Shown piece by piece: positions 9,357 to 18,209 of a stretch of 64,000 bases of DNA. The stretch is from Oceanispirochaeta crateris (lineage in GTDB: Bacteria; Spirochaetota; Spirochaetia; DSM-2461). How positions within the stretch are numbered: position 1 is the stretch's first letter; every line of letters starts with the position of its first letter. The notes beneath the pieces were generated by a model, which was not told the origin of the DNA, did no database searches, and saw only the letters and a program-made list of their open reading frames with translations. Location: contig NZ_CP036150.1 in NCBI RefSeq assembly GCF_008329965.1, positions 2,232,001-2,296,000 of the forward strand, read 5' to 3'. A program made the translations under genes and the position numbers.

Positions 9357-10541
9357 TCAGAAGGATGAGAAAATTTCGGATATGACAATGCGGTTTCTTC
9401 CCTTATTTTTTGCATCAAAAAGATTCTCATCAGCTCTTTTGATAATGCTTTGCATATCCATTTGTGGATAATTGGAATAACAAGCACCAAAACTCATGGT
9501 TATATGAAATGTGAATCCATTGAACTCAAATATATGGTTCTCTATTTCTTTGCGAATCCTTTCCAGGACGACCAGAGCCTGATCCATATCTGTTTCAGGA
9601 AATAGCATGACAAATTCTTCTCCACCCCATCTGGCGGTAGTATCTGCCCCTCTCATATTGTTCTGAAGGATTTGGCTTATAACTTTTAGAGCGAAGTCAC
9701 CCCCATCATGACCATATTGATCATTGATATTTTTAAAGAAATCCAAATCACAAAGAACGTGTGTAAATCCTTTATTCGTTCTTGTAAAACGATTTATTTC
9801 GTATTTCGTTATATCCTTAAAGCCTCTCCTATTCATAAGACCGGTGAGCTCATCGGTCAATGCCATGTCACGAAGGGAGGCTATCAGCTTATTTCTTTCA
9901 TGGAGGATTTTTTCAAACACAATAGAGAACAAAGTAAATATAATTACAATATTAGTTATAAAAAATAGAATAGAAATTGTGGATAGATTATTCCCTGAAT
10001 TCAATGGATTCCCACTTGGATCCCATCGCAAACCAAATAACATCCGTAAGATCATAACAAAGATGGCTACAGAATACAGATTTGGAATAAGTCGACTCTT
10101 TGTAATGAGAAGATTTTCATCTTTTCTAAAAATTAAAATTGTATCCAAAAAAATGAAAATGGAAAAAATGCACACCGTAATGATCCTTAAACGTGTGCTG
10201 GAATCATTTAAAACCAGGAACAAACTGAAAAAACCAAGAAATATAAAGTCAGTAGAGATTCTATTTCTTACTGCATAAAAATAACACAGCCCCCGTTTGA
10301 TTTCGACATAAGCCCAGAGAACCATCATATGGGGTAAGAGAATGACGAGCTGTAAAGGAAGAATACTTCTGAGTGATAGGATGAGAAAATTCAAGCTAAT
10401 GAGTAAAAAAGCAAAAATCCAGTTACGAACACCCTTAAACTGAGATTTCTTATTAATGGATGCTACGAAAAAAAAGAGTGTGACACAAAGCATGTAAATA
10501 AAATTATTAAAGATAACGGTTCTGGGGTCTAATTCAATCAA
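9357..10541 (-). CDS. Membrane diguanylate cyclase (GGDEF), TTG start
   Basis: 394 residues. About six to seven membrane helices occupy residues 10-215. The GGDEF domain has DELTGLMNRRGF, CDLDFFKNINDQYGH and ARWGGEEFVMLFPETD. The catalytic residues look intact, so it should synthesise c-di-GMP. The start is a TTG preceded by TAGGAG at good spacing. It ends 8 bp from the EAL gene's stop on the other strand. A stretch of unannotated DNA lies upstream to 11059. Confidence 0.87.
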   Translation of the reverse strand: MIELDPRTVIFNNFIYMLCVTLFFFVASINKKSQFKGVRNWIFAFLLISLNFLILSLRSILPLQLVILLPHMMVLWAYVEIKRGLCYFYAVRNRISTDFIFLGFFSLFLVLNDSSTRLRIITVCIFSIFIFLDTILIFRKDENLLITKSRLIPNLYSVAIFVMILRMLFGLRWDPSGNPLNSGNNLSTISILFFITNIVIIFTLFSIVFEKILHERNKLIASLRDMALTDELTGLMNRRGFKDITKYEINRFTRTNKGFTHVLCDLDFFKNINDQYGHDGGDFALKVISQILQNNMRGADTTARWGGEEFVMLFPETDMDQALVVLERIRKEIENHIFEFNGFTFHITMSFGACYSNYPQMDMQSIIKRADENLFDAKNKGRNRIVISEIFSSF

Positions 10542-11059
10542 AGACGACTCCTATAATTGATGCCGGGTTTGATCGATCCTCCTGATTTCTCAGTGATATC
10601 TGAACCATTCCACTTCAATTATTTCGACAAAGGATCTATTAAAATTCAATATTTATTATATATTCTACTATAAATATTCATTTTAGGCTTTTTTCACTGT
10701 GTTTGTTTCTGTTCTGAAGTTAAAATCAGACGATTTATTCTTTTTTTTATAGCAATATCAAGAGGTCTGGAAAGCCTCCCATCCTCCTAAAGTCCCCCTT
10801 TCAAGCTGTTATAAACACAACATTCCGCCCCGGGAATATGGAAGAAATTTAAAACCGGGGGCACATCGATTCACAAAAGAAACCAACGCCAAGAATCACT
10901 GTATATATTTCTATTCAGTATATACATTTAAAAAATCGAACACTCTTTAAATCAAAGATTCAGGACATCAAGCAGAAGTCCTACTTATATGACAGTTTTT
11001 CAAATATTTATCCATCAAAAAAGGGAGATTTTTTCACGCATTTCTACCTGTTTTGAATC
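10542..11059. other. Intergenic stretch without recognised genes
   Basis: About 520 bp with many in-frame stops on both strands. It contains an imperfect GTATATA / TATATAC inverted repeat (10901-10907 and 10919-10925) and a T-rich run near 10739-10750. I see no RNA gene or coding relic. It separates the c-di-GMP genes from the aminomutase cluster. Confidence 0.5.
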
Positions 11060-11089
11060 TTGACATCGGATGAATAAGAACAGTAGTCT
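11060..11089 (+). promoter_or_regulatory. Sigma-70-type promoter of the aminomutase/ATP-grasp cluster
   Basis: TTGACA at 11060-11065 and TAGTCT at 11084-11089 are separated by 18 bp. The ATG at 11098 lies only 8 nt after the -10 and no Shine-Dalgarno precedes it, so the transcript may be leaderless. Confidence 0.4.
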
Positions 11090-11097
11090 CCACTCAT

Positions 11098-12837
11098 ATG
11101 AGCTCATTCAAAATAAGAAAGGTAACAGATTCCTTTCACCCGTCCAATACTTATGCGATTGAACAGGTATTTGAGATTTTAAGGATTCATTTTCCCTCTG
11201 TGAAGGAGGATAAAATCAATGAAATCCTAGAACAAATGAAGGACCCTCTGAAGTATCAATTCTCCTCTACACTGTTTGTAGCAGAGGGGGGGCAGGCCAA
11301 TATAAAAGGATTTGCAATTCTCTTTTACATGCCTGACGCAAATTATTGCTTTTTAGATTATATCGCCGTAAAACCGGGAAGGATCTCCTCCGGTGTGGGT
11401 GGCGCAATCTATGAGAGGATCAGGGAAGAAGCTCAGCTGCTCAACACAGTTGGAATTTTTATGGAATGTCTACCTGATGATGAATCCCTTTGCAAAGATA
11501 AGAGCGAAATAAAGCAAAACAGAGCTCGGCTTGCCTTTTATGAACGTTACGGTGCACGTCCAATCATCAACACGAAATATGAAACCTGCGTCAACCCGGA
11601 GGATGACTGCCCGCCCTACCTTGTTTTTGATGATTTGGGTAACGACTATGATTTAACATCAAAGGTTGCTAAGAAAATTGTCAAAACGATATTGCAACGG
11701 AAATACCCGGTTTATTGTCCCGAAGAGTACATAAAAATGATTGTCTCCTCCATCAAGGATAATCCGGTCCAATTGCGGGAATACAAATACAGAATCAAGA
11801 ACAGATCCATAGAAAAGAATAAGGCTGTAAAAAATCATATTCCCCTCATCATTAATGATAAACATGAAATTCATCATATCAAGGAGAAAGGGTACATAGA
11901 ATCTCCAGTGAGGATCTCCAGTATCACCAAAGAAATCACCAAATTGGAAGCCTTTCAACTGCGACCATCAAGAGCCTATCCGGACAAATATATCTTGGAA
12001 GTGCACAATCCAAAATACTTCAACTACTTTAAAAGAGTATGCAGCACTTTTCCTGAAGGAAAATCTATCTATCCCTACGTATTTCCTGTCAGAAATGCGA
12101 CACGTCCTCCGGGTGACTTATCCGTTTTAGCAGGATACTATTGCATAGACACCTTTACCCCGCTGAATAAAAATGCATTTATTGCGGCACGTTCGGGGGT
12201 TAATTGCTCCTTAACCGGTGCAGAATTGCTACTGGAAGGATATCACACGGCCTATGCCTTAGTGAGACCTCCCGGTCATCATGCAGAACGGGATGTTTTC
12301 GGTGGGTTTTGTTATTTTAATAACTCCTCCATATCAGCCCATTTTTTATCTGAGTTCGGAAAAGTAGCCATACTCGATATCGATTATCATCATGGAAATG
12401 GGCACCAACAGATATTCTATTCACGAAAGGATGTTTTAACCGTTTCGATTCATGGCAATCCATCATTTGCATACCCCTATTTTACAGGCTTTACAGAAGA
12501 AACTGGTGAAGGCGAGGGTGAAGGATTTAACTTGAATCTTCCCCTAAAAGAAAACCTCACAGGTGCAGAATACCTGAAGGTCTTAATCAAAGCCCTGAAA
12601 AGGATAAAAGAGTACAAACCCGACTATCTGATTATCAGTCTGGGACTGGATATTGCCAAGGGAGATCCCACCGGGACATGGTCCCTGACCGCCAATGACT
12701 TCAAAAACAATGGCATAGAAATTGGAAAGCTAGCCTATCCTGTCCTGTTTGTGCAGGAAGGCGGATATTATAACAGAACACTAGGTATTAATGCCCGGAA
12801 CTTTTTTGAAGGCTTTTTATCTACAAGGGTAAAATAA
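11098..12837 (+). CDS. GNAT acetyltransferase-HDAC/acetylpolyamine amidohydrolase fusion
   Basis: 579 residues in two parts. Residues 1-165 form a GNAT domain (FLDYIAVKPGRISSGVGGAIYE as the acetyl-CoA loop). Residues 250-575 form a histone-deacetylase-family amidohydrolase of the acetylpolyamine type: PPGHHAE (His394, His395), DIDYHHGNG (zinc ligands Asp429 and His431), GLDIAKGDP (Asp518) and EGGYY (catalytic Tyr). All zinc and catalytic residues are present. The fusion of an acetyl-transferring and an acetyl-removing domain, and its place at the head of an ATP-grasp / aminomutase operon, suggest it processes an N-acetylated amine intermediate. Substrate unknown. Confidence 0.85.
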   Translation: MSSFKIRKVTDSFHPSNTYAIEQVFEILRIHFPSVKEDKINEILEQMKDPLKYQFSSTLFVAEGGQANIKGFAILFYMPDANYCFLDYIAVKPGRISSGVGGAIYERIREEAQLLNTVGIFMECLPDDESLCKDKSEIKQNRARLAFYERYGARPIINTKYETCVNPEDDCPPYLVFDDLGNDYDLTSKVAKKIVKTILQRKYPVYCPEEYIKMIVSSIKDNPVQLREYKYRIKNRSIEKNKAVKNHIPLIINDKHEIHHIKEKGYIESPVRISSITKEITKLEAFQLRPSRAYPDKYILEVHNPKYFNYFKRVCSTFPEGKSIYPYVFPVRNATRPPGDLSVLAGYYCIDTFTPLNKNAFIAARSGVNCSLTGAELLLEGYHTAYALVRPPGHHAERDVFGGFCYFNNSSISAHFLSEFGKVAILDIDYHHGNGHQQIFYSRKDVLTVSIHGNPSFAYPYFTGFTEETGEGEGEGFNLNLPLKENLTGAEYLKVLIKALKRIKEYKPDYLIISLGLDIAKGDPTGTWSLTANDFKNNGIEIGKLAYPVLFVQEGGYYNRTLGINARNFFEGFLSTRVK

Positions 12838-12838
12838 G

Positions 12839-13819
12839 ATGAAAATAGGACTCACTTATGATTCAAGGGCGGAATATCTCAAAGAGGGATATTCCATGGA
12901 AGAAACAGCAGAATTCGACAAAGAGAGTACCATTGAAGGGATAGAGCTGGCGATCCGAAATATCGGCTATGAAACTGAAAGGATTGGAAACTCGAACTCC
13001 CTGATGAGGCATTTGTTAACCGGCCGGCGCTGGGATTTAGTCTTCAACATTTCTGAAGGCCTCTACGGCGAAGGCCGGGAATCACTGGTACCTGCCCTGT
13101 TGGACAGCTTTAAAATTCCCTATGTATTTTCGGGCCCCGTAACACTGGGGATTTCCCTGAATAAAGCCTTTGCGAAACAAATCATCAGAGACAGCCATCT
13201 CAACACCCCCCCTTTCAGTGTTGTGACAAAGAGGGCAGATATTCCACTCGTAAAACTCGACTACCCCCTGTTTGTCAAACCGATTTCAGAGGGAACCGGC
13301 AAAGGAATTGATGCCAGATCCAAAATTAATAATGCCACAGAACTTGAGGACGTCTGCTCCTCTCTCCTCCCAAAATTCAATCAAGCAGTTCTGGTTGAGG
13401 AGTATCTGCCGGGAAGAGAATTTACTGTTGGTGTCCTTAAAACTGGGGACGATGCCTACGTACCAGGAGCGATGGAGATTGTCTATAAGAATAGTTCAAA
13501 CAACATTTATTCCTATGAGAATAAAGAGAACTATGAGGAGATAGTGGACTATACTTCCGTAGAGGGAGATCTCTTAAAAGAGTGTGAAGAACTGGCTCTC
13601 AAGGTGTGGAAGGCTTTAAACTGTTTTGACGGGGGGCGTGTTGATATGAAGATCGACAAATCGGGGAAAATGAGTTTTATAGAGGTGAACCCACTGGCCG
13701 GTCTGAATCCAGAAACTTCGGATCTACCTATTTTATGCAGACTCAACAACATGGACTACCAGAAAATCATTGAAGAGATTCTTGATTCAGCCATAAAAAG
13801 AAATTTTACTCATGATTAA
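12839..13819 (+). CDS. ATP-grasp ligase, D-Ala-D-Ala-ligase-like (first copy)
   Basis: 326 residues, starting one base after the stop of the fusion gene. Ddl-like layout: N-terminal domain with FNISEGLYGEGRES, the ATP-binding lysine in FVKPISEGTGKGI (about 145-157), VLVEEYLPGREFTVGV, and the metal-binding GGRVDMKID...FIEVNPLAGL near 260-285. Such enzymes form an amide or peptide bond through an acyl-phosphate. A true cell-wall Ddl is unlikely: two divergent copies sit side by side with an aminomutase. I infer ligation of an amino acid (perhaps beta-lysine) to an acceptor. Confidence 0.82.
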   Translation: MKIGLTYDSRAEYLKEGYSMEETAEFDKESTIEGIELAIRNIGYETERIGNSNSLMRHLLTGRRWDLVFNISEGLYGEGRESLVPALLDSFKIPYVFSGPVTLGISLNKAFAKQIIRDSHLNTPPFSVVTKRADIPLVKLDYPLFVKPISEGTGKGIDARSKINNATELEDVCSSLLPKFNQAVLVEEYLPGREFTVGVLKTGDDAYVPGAMEIVYKNSSNNIYSYENKENYEEIVDYTSVEGDLLKECEELALKVWKALNCFDGGRVDMKIDKSGKMSFIEVNPLAGLNPETSDLPILCRLNNMDYQKIIEEILDSAIKRNFTHD

Positions 13820-14774
13820 AGTCGTGATTCTTCATAACCAAATTGAGAACCATTCAATCGATGAGTTGGATGTGCTGGCACAACAAGATCTTGTCATGAA
13901 AGCCTGTATTAACTTAGGGTATGAAACGACAACAATGACCATCGGAGATGATCTGAAAAATGATCTAATCCGGGTAAAAAGTTCAGCCCCCGATATAGTT
14001 TTCAACCTCACAGAAGCCACCTGGGGATATGGTGAATTAATCTATATGGCTCCTGCTGTTCTGAATGCATTTAAAATATCCTACACAGGGGTTCCCCTGG
14101 ATGCTCTTTTCATAACGACCAATAAAGTTCTGGCAAAAGAATTGATGCTGCGGGAAGGGCTGCCAACGGCTCCCTTCTTTAAGATAAACGAGACCTCCTT
14201 ACTTGATCCCCTGAAGAAATATATTGTGAAACCCATATGGGAAGAAGCCTCTGTCGGAATTAAGGAGGACTTAATATTTACTCCTTCAGAAACAGAGAAA
14301 ATGATGAAAATACAGTCTTTATCTGATTCTCATTTTTTCATTGAAGAATTTATTGACGGCAGAGAGATCAATATTAGCATGCTTGCTGGATCCGACGGTC
14401 CGGAAATTCTGCCTCCCGCGGAAATCATCTTTTCTGACTATTTCAAAGACAAACCCAAAATAGTGGGTTATAAAGCCAAATGGGATGAGGACAGTGAAGA
14501 GTATAAACAAACCAACAGGAAATTTGGAACTCTTGAGGATGACCCCACCATAAAGGCCTCCCTGAATGAGATTTGTATGAAGTGTTGGAAAGTCTTTAAT
14601 CTGCATGGCTATATCCGCATTGATGTAAGACTGGATAATGGGGGAGATCCCTATATTTTAGAGATTAATGGGAACCCCTGCATATCTCCGGACAGCGGTT
14701 TTATGGCCGCTGCTGATCGAGCCTGTTATTCAAGAGAAACTGTAGTGGAAAGAATCCTAAAGGACGCAAATTAA
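13812..14774 (+). CDS. ATP-grasp ligase, D-Ala-D-Ala-ligase-like (second copy)
   Basis: 320 residues; overlaps the first ligase gene by 8 bp. It has FNLTEATWGYGEL, the ATP lysine in IVKPIWEEASVGI, FFIEEFIDGREINIS and YIRIDVRLD...ILEINGNPCISPDSG as the metal-binding end. It is only distantly similar to its neighbour, so substrates probably differ. Two tandem ligases suggest two successive condensations (inference). A WGYGE signature near residue 70, equivalent to LYGEG in copy one, marks both as one subfamily. Confidence 0.82.
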   Translation: MIKVVILHNQIENHSIDELDVLAQQDLVMKACINLGYETTTMTIGDDLKNDLIRVKSSAPDIVFNLTEATWGYGELIYMAPAVLNAFKISYTGVPLDALFITTNKVLAKELMLREGLPTAPFFKINETSLLDPLKKYIVKPIWEEASVGIKEDLIFTPSETEKMMKIQSLSDSHFFIEEFIDGREINISMLAGSDGPEILPPAEIIFSDYFKDKPKIVGYKAKWDEDSEEYKQTNRKFGTLEDDPTIKASLNEICMKCWKVFNLHGYIRIDVRLDNGGDPYILEINGNPCISPDSGFMAAADRACYSRETVVERILKDAN

Positions 14775-14777
14775 CAA

Positions 14778-15260
14778 GTGATGAAATACAGAACAAGTTT
14801 GAAAAAATCTGATATCCCCTCTATGAAGGAAATCCTCGTATCAAGCGGATTTTTCTATGAGACAGAAGTTGAAATAGCTCTGGAACTGGCCCTAGAGAAC
14901 CTTCAGAAGGGTGCAGAAAGAAGCGGATATTATTTTATTCTAGCAGAGGAATTAGAAAAGCCCTTAGGATTCGCTTGCTTCGGTCCCGTCCCTGGAACGC
15001 AAAGTAGCTATGACTTATATTGGATTGCTGTTCATAAATCGGAAAGAGGGAAAGGAATTGGCACGATTCTCATGAATAAGACACGAGAAACAATAAAGAA
15101 ACAGGGAGGACAGAATATCTGGATTGAAACTTCTTCCCGTCCCCTTTATGCGCCTACACGCCAATTTTATCGGAACTATGGCTGCAAACAAGTGGCTGAG
15201 ATTAATGAATTCTATGGAGAAAAAGATAATAAAATAATTTTTGGAATAAAAAGTTCTTAA
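14778..15260 (+). CDS. GNAT-family N-acetyltransferase
   Basis: 160 residues, 3 bp after the second ligase. The acetyl-CoA loop is clear (YWIAVHKSERGKGIGTILM), followed by IWIETSSRPLYAPTRQFYRNYGC, typical of small-molecule GNATs. Shorter than AblB, the beta-lysine N6-acetyltransferase, which it might functionally replace here. It probably acetylates the amine made or used by this operon. Weak ribosome site, so probably coupled to the upstream gene. Confidence 0.82.
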   Translation: MMKYRTSLKKSDIPSMKEILVSSGFFYETEVEIALELALENLQKGAERSGYYFILAEELEKPLGFACFGPVPGTQSSYDLYWIAVHKSERGKGIGTILMNKTRETIKKQGGQNIWIETSSRPLYAPTRQFYRNYGCKQVAEINEFYGEKDNKIIFGIKSS

Positions 15261-15366
15261 TTTTACTCTTATGATTCTCCTGAATCTATTATTGATTCCA
15301 GATATTGGCTTTAAGAGCAATGCATGAGAAATATTTTAATATTGTGTTCAGAATAAAGGATAAAAA

Positions 15367-16638
15367 ATGAAAAAGGAACTTAAAGAGAATCAGAATGACA
15401 GTGACCCTCCCTCTGCTATAGAGGAACACAAAGAGGAGACGATCCCCTTAACGACTGTGGCTGAAGAAAAACCCTTTGTTAAATCTGAAATTAAAACATC
15501 AGATTTTAATATTATTAGCAAAGAGACAGAAGATTTCAGGGCTAGGTTTTTCCCCCAGGCAAGTGAAAAACAGTGGAATAGCTGGAGATGGCAAATTCAA
15601 AATAGCTATACCCAATTTAACAAACTATCCGAGGTCATCGATGTAAAAAATATTGATGACCTTGCATTTTTATCCAAATCAAGAAAACTCCCCCTGCGGA
15701 TTACCCCCTATTATGCCAGTTTACTGGATAAACAGGGTTCTGATTCTCCCATTGCCAAGACGGTTGTGCCGTCAAAGCTGGAATTGATTGTTTCTGAAGG
15801 AGAAGAGTCAGACCCTCTCCATGAAGATAGTATGTGCCCCGTACCCAACCTTGTTCACCGCTATCCAGACAGAACCCTCCTGCTTTCAACAGGTTTTTGT
15901 TCCGTCTATTGCAGGTATTGTACCCGGTCTCACATGGTCCTGAAGGATAAAAAACATTTTGGAACCAAAGCCTGGTCTGATTCCATTGATTATATAAGAA
16001 ACAACCCCGAAGTTAGGGATGTCATAATCTCCGGGGGAGATCCTCTCACAATCAATGACAAACACCTTGAATTGCTTGTGTCCTCTATCAGGGCGATTCC
16101 TCATGTTGAAATTATCAGAATAGGGACAAAGGTCCCCATAGTTCTCCCCCAGCGTATCACAAAGAACCTGGTTAAGATGTTGAAAAAATACCATCCCTTA
16201 TATCTGAGTATTCATGTGACCCATCCGGATGAAATAACCCCGGAGGTAGCAGAAGCGGTGACACGTTTAGCCGATGCTGGAATTGTTCTTGGCAGCCAAA
16301 CTGTATTGCTCAAAGGTGTCAATGATAGTGTTGAAGTGATGAAGGAACTCATGCTGAAACTCTTGAAAATTCGTATAAGACCCTATTATATCTATCAATG
16401 CGATCCAATTCCGGGTTCTTCACACTTTAGAACCCCTGTCTCAAAAGGTTTGGAAATCATCCAGGGATTGAGAGGGTTTATCAGCGGTTATGCCATACCT
16501 CATTATGTCATTGATGCTCCCGGAGGCGGAGGAAAGATCCCACTCTTACCTGAGTATTATCAGGGACGAGAGGGAGATTATGTGCTGATTAAAAACTTTG
16601 AAGGCAAACAGTATAAGTATTATGATCCAATTTTATGA
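15367..16638 (+). CDS. Lysine 2,3-aminomutase-like radical SAM enzyme (KamA family)
   Basis: 423 residues. The radical SAM cluster motif is CSVYCRYC (Cys178, Cys182, Cys185). The PLP lysine is in DAPGGGGK (Lys390). The two lysine-recognising Asp residues known from clostridial LAM have counterparts in QCDPIPG (Asp346) and VIDAPG (Asp383), so L-lysine to L-beta-lysine is the likely reaction. It carries an acidic, probably disordered N-terminus (1-50). Length matches KamA/AblA, not the short EpmB, and no EpmA or EF-P gene is adjacent. It is 106 bp downstream of the GNAT in the same direction and likely part of that operon. Confidence 0.88.
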   Translation: MKKELKENQNDSDPPSAIEEHKEETIPLTTVAEEKPFVKSEIKTSDFNIISKETEDFRARFFPQASEKQWNSWRWQIQNSYTQFNKLSEVIDVKNIDDLAFLSKSRKLPLRITPYYASLLDKQGSDSPIAKTVVPSKLELIVSEGEESDPLHEDSMCPVPNLVHRYPDRTLLLSTGFCSVYCRYCTRSHMVLKDKKHFGTKAWSDSIDYIRNNPEVRDVIISGGDPLTINDKHLELLVSSIRAIPHVEIIRIGTKVPIVLPQRITKNLVKMLKKYHPLYLSIHVTHPDEITPEVAEAVTRLADAGIVLGSQTVLLKGVNDSVEVMKELMLKLLKIRIRPYYIYQCDPIPGSSHFRTPVSKGLEIIQGLRGFISGYAIPHYVIDAPGGGGKIPLLPEYYQGREGDYVLIKNFEGKQYKYYDPIL

Positions 16639-16681
16639 TCTATTTTGACTGAAAGCCAACAGCTCTTTCGAGCAAATATTC

Positions 16682-18061
16682 TTACCATTTGAGCCTGAAG
16701 TTCCTGTCATCGGGATAGCTATCCAGGGGCAGACTTCGGGCAAAACCGCTCATACGGTTCCCCGAGGCCATCAGAAGTTCCAACCCTCCGGATTGAAGTA
16801 TGGATGAGGGGAGATAGGCCTCCAGTCCCTGCTGCGCATAGAGGTTCACAAGAAAAAAATACTCTGCCATCAGGCGGGCGTCCTCCTCGGAGGCATCCTC
16901 CAGCAGGCGTTCATACCGGCCTGTGTAGGACCGGGCTATTCCAATATCTCTATTGTAATTCAGAATAGCTTGTTGGCCGTCACGGAGCATATTGTCTCTT
17001 AAATCGGCTGTGGAGATATAGAGTTCTTCATCATCCCAGCCAATGAGACGATAGGAGTGGGGATATATCTGGAGAGACCCTGTGGTCAACCCGTAAAAAG
17101 AGTTGTCTCCTCTCAGATACTCCTTAATATCACTCTTGTGTATATGACCCGATAAACCGATTTTCACTCCATGATCCATCAGGAGATTCAGCATCCTGTT
17201 CTCATCATTGACCATAAAGTTGCTCAAATCGAGACCAATTTCATAGTGCCTCAGCAGGTTATGATGAGACATCATGATGACACGTTTCCCCTCTGCCCTC
17301 TTGAGAGCCTCAAGAACAAAGTCATACTGTTCAGGATTAAAGCCGCCCCGGGCAACACTGTAACCCCAGTGATAGTTGTCCTGATAATAGGAGCTGTCCA
17401 GAGACAGGAGTAATACATCGTCCTCCAGAGCCACCAAATATGAAAGACTCGTAGGATCATTCAGAAGGGCTTCATTAAACCCGAAGTCTTCGTAAATCTC
17501 CCTGAATTCCTCAGGGGTCACACTAGGGACACTCTCGGTGCCCGAACCAACGATGCGAAAGGCTCTGGGATTATTGATGTCATGGTTTCCTGTGGTAATG
17601 AAGACATGAATTCCATCGTCTTCAAATCCTCCTAGAATGTCAGCCATCTCTTCATGTGTGGCTCTTGTTCCCAAAACAGAGAGGTCTCCTGAAAGAAGAA
17701 GAGTACTGACCCCTCGGCTGAGTAGATCAGCCTTAAGAATCTCCATCATTTCCGTAGTGTAGAGGACAGTCCTGCCCTCGTTATTCCGTGAGAACTCTTC
17801 AAAACCCGCAGAAGCTGGATCGTAGAGAGACCTTGCATAATGATGAACGTCTGAAACATGGGCGATCTTGGAGCGCCCTTTCAAAAACAGATCTTTTTCA
17901 CTGAGAGAAGAATACAGCTCATTATCTATATCCAACTCGGGATATTTCACAGGACTCTGTGCCTTTCCCAATGAGAATGGCCGGACCTCAGAAGATTGTC
18001 CGCAAGAGAGAAATATTAAAGGAAATCCCAGAAGAGCTGCAATTGTTATTTTTTTGATCAT
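16682..18061 (-). CDS. Lipoprotein calcineurin-like metallophosphoesterase
   Basis: 459 residues from the ATG at 18061. A signal peptide with lipobox LIFLSC (Cys about 20) means it is anchored at the cell surface or in the periplasm. The phosphoesterase motifs are complete: HVSDVHH, LLSGDLS, TTGNHDIN, MSHHN and GLSGHIH. The C-terminal 110 residues are helical and unassigned. The open frame continues 70 codons further upstream, but the signal peptide fixes the start. It is divergent from the pentapeptide-repeat gene. Substrate unknown. Confidence 0.85.
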   Translation of the reverse strand: MIKKITIAALLGFPLIFLSCGQSSEVRPFSLGKAQSPVKYPELDIDNELYSSLSEKDLFLKGRSKIAHVSDVHHYARSLYDPASAGFEEFSRNNEGRTVLYTTEMMEILKADLLSRGVSTLLLSGDLSVLGTRATHEEMADILGGFEDDGIHVFITTGNHDINNPRAFRIVGSGTESVPSVTPEEFREIYEDFGFNEALLNDPTSLSYLVALEDDVLLLSLDSSYYQDNYHWGYSVARGGFNPEQYDFVLEALKRAEGKRVIMMSHHNLLRHYEIGLDLSNFMVNDENRMLNLLMDHGVKIGLSGHIHKSDIKEYLRGDNSFYGLTTGSLQIYPHSYRLIGWDDEELYISTADLRDNMLRDGQQAILNYNRDIGIARSYTGRYERLLEDASEEDARLMAEYFFLVNLYAQQGLEAYLPSSILQSGGLELLMASGNRMSGFARSLPLDSYPDDRNFRLKW

Positions 18062-18209
18062 ATATGAAGGAAGTTTACCATGATTGGACAGATCATTAAA
18101 AGCAGTCGAACTGTTGTGCAGGAATCCTAACCGGCCACAGCCCATCAGTAACCCCTTTCCAACCACTATATTGAACAATACAAATCGCGTGTATACAATC
18201 CTGAGAACG

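Noticed and set aside
9724-10278. 184-codon plus-strand ORF opposite a GGDEF gene
   Set aside because: Basic, low-complexity translation with no motif; the minus strand encodes a clear GGDEF protein.
12839-14774. The two ATP-grasp genes as cell-wall D-Ala-D-Ala ligases
   Set aside because: Two divergent tandem copies in an aminomutase operon, with no mur genes, argue against a peptidoglycan role.
15367-16638. KamA homologue as EpmB for EF-P beta-lysylation
   Set aside because: The protein has KamA length and both lysine-binding Asp residues, and there is no epmA or efp gene nearby. Not excluded, but less likely.
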